A DNA stretch of 7,296 nt from SAR202 cluster bacterium (GTDB lineage Bacteria; Chloroflexota; Dehalococcoidia; SAR202; CAJWER01), in NCBI GenBank assembly GCA_030740335.1, contig JASLXL010000125.1:1-7296 (forward strand). Reading direction: 5' to 3'. The stretch's first letter is position 1, and every line of letters begins with the position of its first letter. Positions 6,139 to 7,296 of the stretch are shown here, in pieces. A model generated the notes under the pieces. That model was not told where the DNA came from. It was given only the letters and a program-made list of their open reading frames with translations, and did no database searches. The position numbers were made by a program, and so were the translations under genes.

Positions 6139-7191
6139 TTATGTCGCAGGCCCTCTCTCCATCGAATAAGGCTGCCATCGTTTGAGGTCGGTCTTCTCCA
6201 GCACCGATGGATTGACGCAGCTCATGGGCCAACGCCCGGTAAGGACAAGAGTGATCTCTCGGCCGACACGCCGGCGCGTCTCCGGGCCCATCCTCGCCGA
6301 TGCCGAGGCGACGTGCGGGGTAAGGATCACGTTGTCCATGTGTAGAAGTGGGTTCTCCGTATCGGGTGGCTCCTGTTCCAGGACGTCCAGGCCCGCTCCC
6401 GCGATCCACCCTTCTTCCAGCGCTTTGATCAACGCCCGCTCGTCAACCGTCGGCCCTCGCCCGTTGTTGATAAAAAGTGCTTCTGGCTTCATTTGGCGGA
6501 AGTGCTCTTCGGTCAACAGGTGGTGTGCATCTGGGGTTGACGGCGCATGCATCGATATGATGTCCGACCGCTGTAGCAGTTCGGTCAGTCCTACAGGTTC
6601 GACCCCATAGGAACTCATGGTCAGTTCCTCGATGTACGGGTCGTAGGCGAGAAGACGGAGGCCAAACGCTTTGGCCCGTACCGCGGTGGCCCTGGCCACA
6701 TGACCGAAGGATACGAACCCGAGGGTCTGGCCCATCAGTCTGGGATAATTGGAGAGTAAGGGGCGTCCTTCCGTCCACCGGCCATTCCGTACTAACGAGT
6801 CCAAGGTCAACAATCGCCGGAATGTCGCGAGCATCAGCATCATCGTGTGGTCGGCAACCTCTTCTATGAAGGTGTCGGGCACGTTGGTGACCGGGATGTG
6901 GCGTTCCGTGGCTGCGGCCACATCCACCGTGTCGGTACCTACGCTGGGTACCGCGATGACTTTGCAGGCCCGCAGATTATCGATTATGTTCTTCGTGGTC
7001 CGGCGGCCTCTGGCGATGATGGCGTCGGCTTCCTTCGCGTACTCTATGTATTCCTCTTCTGAGGCCAGTGGTACGACCACGATCTCGGCTCCAATTGACG
7101 ACAGAGATTCCATCTCCAGGCTATAAGAGTCGCCTGACATGTCGAAGGTCACACCGCTGGGCTGCTGCGTAACCACTTTGAACTTAGCCAA
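6139..7191 (-). CDS. NAD-dependent D-2-hydroxyacid dehydrogenase (phosphoglycerate dehydrogenase/CtBP-like)
   Basis: Reversibly reduces a 2-keto acid to a D-2-hydroxy acid with NAD(H); cytosolic, probably dimeric. 350 residues, typical for members without a C-terminal ACT domain. The substrate-binding domain is split (about 1-105 and 300-350) around the NAD domain. Seen: VGTDTVD (84-90), the family helix start EVADHTMMLMLA (111-122), strand and turn LGFVSFGHVARA (157-168), D184 in AYDPY favouring NAD over NADP, and the catalytic set R245 (NNGRG), E274 (LEQEP) and H293 (TPHVAS). The dinucleotide loop is S-F-G-H-V-A where G-x-G-x-x-G is usual. Start: TTG at 7189-7191 is the first start codon after an in-frame TAA (7234-7236), has AAAGGAG 7 bases upstream, and begins directly before the first beta strand. 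Substrate unknown: glyoxylate, hydroxypyruvate or phosphoglycerate are all possible. Confidence 0.93.
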   Translation of the reverse strand: MAKFKVVTQQPSGVTFDMSGDSYSLEMESLSSIGAEIVVVPLASEEEYIEYAKEADAIIARGRRTTKNIIDNLRACKVIAVPSVGTDTVDVAAATERHIPVTNVPDTFIEEVADHTMMLMLATFRRLLTLDSLVRNGRWTEGRPLLSNYPRLMGQTLGFVSFGHVARATAVRAKAFGLRLLAYDPYIEELTMSSYGVEPVGLTELLQRSDIISMHAPSTPDAHHLLTEEHFRQMKPEALFINNGRGPTVDERALIKALEEGWIAGAGLDVLEQEPPDTENPLLHMDNVILTPHVASASARMGPETRRRVGREITLVLTGRWPMSCVNPSVLEKTDLKRWQPYSMERGPAT

Positions 7192-7198
7192 CTCCGTG

Positions 7199-7205
7199 CT
7201 CCTTT
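7199..7205 (-). promoter_or_regulatory. Ribosome binding site that fixes the dehydrogenase TTG start
   Basis: AAAGGAG on the minus strand, 7 bases before TTG (7191). No ATG or GTG lies in frame between it and the upstream stop, so it decides the non-ATG start. Confidence 0.8.
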
Positions 7206-7206
7206 C

Positions 7207-7225
7207 CGATGGGACGCCCCCATCG
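7207..7225 (-). other. Hairpin in the dehydrogenase leader, next to the ribosome site
   Basis: CGATGGG and CCCATCG form a perfect 7-bp stem with a 5-base loop. It ends one base before the Shine-Dalgarno and begins close to the predicted transcript start. It could protect the 5' end or modulate ribosome access; that is inference. Confidence 0.45.
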
Positions 7226-7232
7226 CGCCGGT

Positions 7233-7238
7233 ATTATA
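7233..7238 (-). promoter_or_regulatory. Probable promoter -10 element of the dehydrogenase gene
   Basis: A consensus TATAAT on the minus strand, 41 bases upstream of the TTG start, gives a leader of about 35 bases. There is no good -35 hexamer at 16-18 bases (around 7256 the sequence is GCCGGA). The -35 area instead overlaps one copy of a TATGCCGG direct repeat (7257-7264; second copy 7275-7282), which would suit an activator-dependent promoter. Confidence 0.45.
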
Positions 7239-7296
7239 GATACAAAATTACGACATCCGGCATAGCATACGTGACCGGCATATCTCTGTCCAGCAT

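Noticed and set aside
1..7296. RNA genes, CRISPR arrays, complete insertion sequences, prophage or defence genes
   Set aside because: No tRNA or rRNA-like stretch, no regularly spaced repeats and no transposase, integrase or defence-type domain was seen on either strand.

Overview
The window is a bacterial chromosomal segment of moderately high GC in which every recognisable gene reads on the minus strand. Six genes are visible: five complete and one cut by the left edge. The gene content suggests Chloroflexota, most likely the Dehalococcoidia/SAR202 side. The pointers are an actinobacterial-type inositol-phospholipid gene set outside an obvious actinobacterial context, a two-domain protein disulfide oxidoreductase, a family III CoA-transferase, a secreted protein resembling one I recall from that group, and an intergenic repeat of the TGTCATCCTGAGCG type. 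This assignment is inference from remembered family distributions, not a search.

Layout in the direction of transcription (right to left). (1) 7296-7192: promoter region with a consensus -10 and a short leader hairpin. (2) 7191-6139: D-2-hydroxyacid dehydrogenase with a TTG start. (3) 6138-5807: a 332-base gap holding a perfect 14-bp palindrome, a roughly 156-bp imperfect inverted-repeat (MITE/REP-like) element, and a small hairpin just before the next gene. (4) 5806-4613: CaiB/BaiF family III CoA-transferase closely resembling formyl-CoA:oxalate CoA-transferase, with the catalytic Asp at residue 169. (5) 4612-4354: a 259-base gap with the best promoter of the window. (6) 4353-3271: myo-inositol-1-phosphate synthase (Ino1), TTG start. 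(7) 3093-1945: GT4 glycosyltransferase resembling PimA. (8) 1884-1288: CDP-alcohol phosphatidyltransferase, probably phosphatidylinositol-phosphate synthase. (9) 1176-445: two-domain thioredoxin-fold disulfide oxidoreductase. (10) 326-1: secreted protein, N-terminal part only, TTG start.

Genes 6-8 form a pathway: Ino1 turns glucose 6-phosphate into inositol phosphate, the CDP-alcohol transferase joins that to CDP-diacylglycerol, and the PimA-like enzyme would add a mannose to the resulting phosphatidylinositol. The disulfide oxidoreductase and the secreted protein follow on the same strand after gaps of about 110-120 bases and may or may not share the transcript. The dehydrogenase and CoA-transferase look like separate organic-acid metabolism genes.

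Nothing here amounts to a clearly new system. The most interesting points are the compact inositol-lipid cluster without a PatA-type acyltransferase or a PIP phosphatase, the inverted-repeat element, a 10-mer (GACATGTCGA) that occurs near the 5' ends of three genes, and motif deviations in the CoA-transferase and the dehydrogenase.
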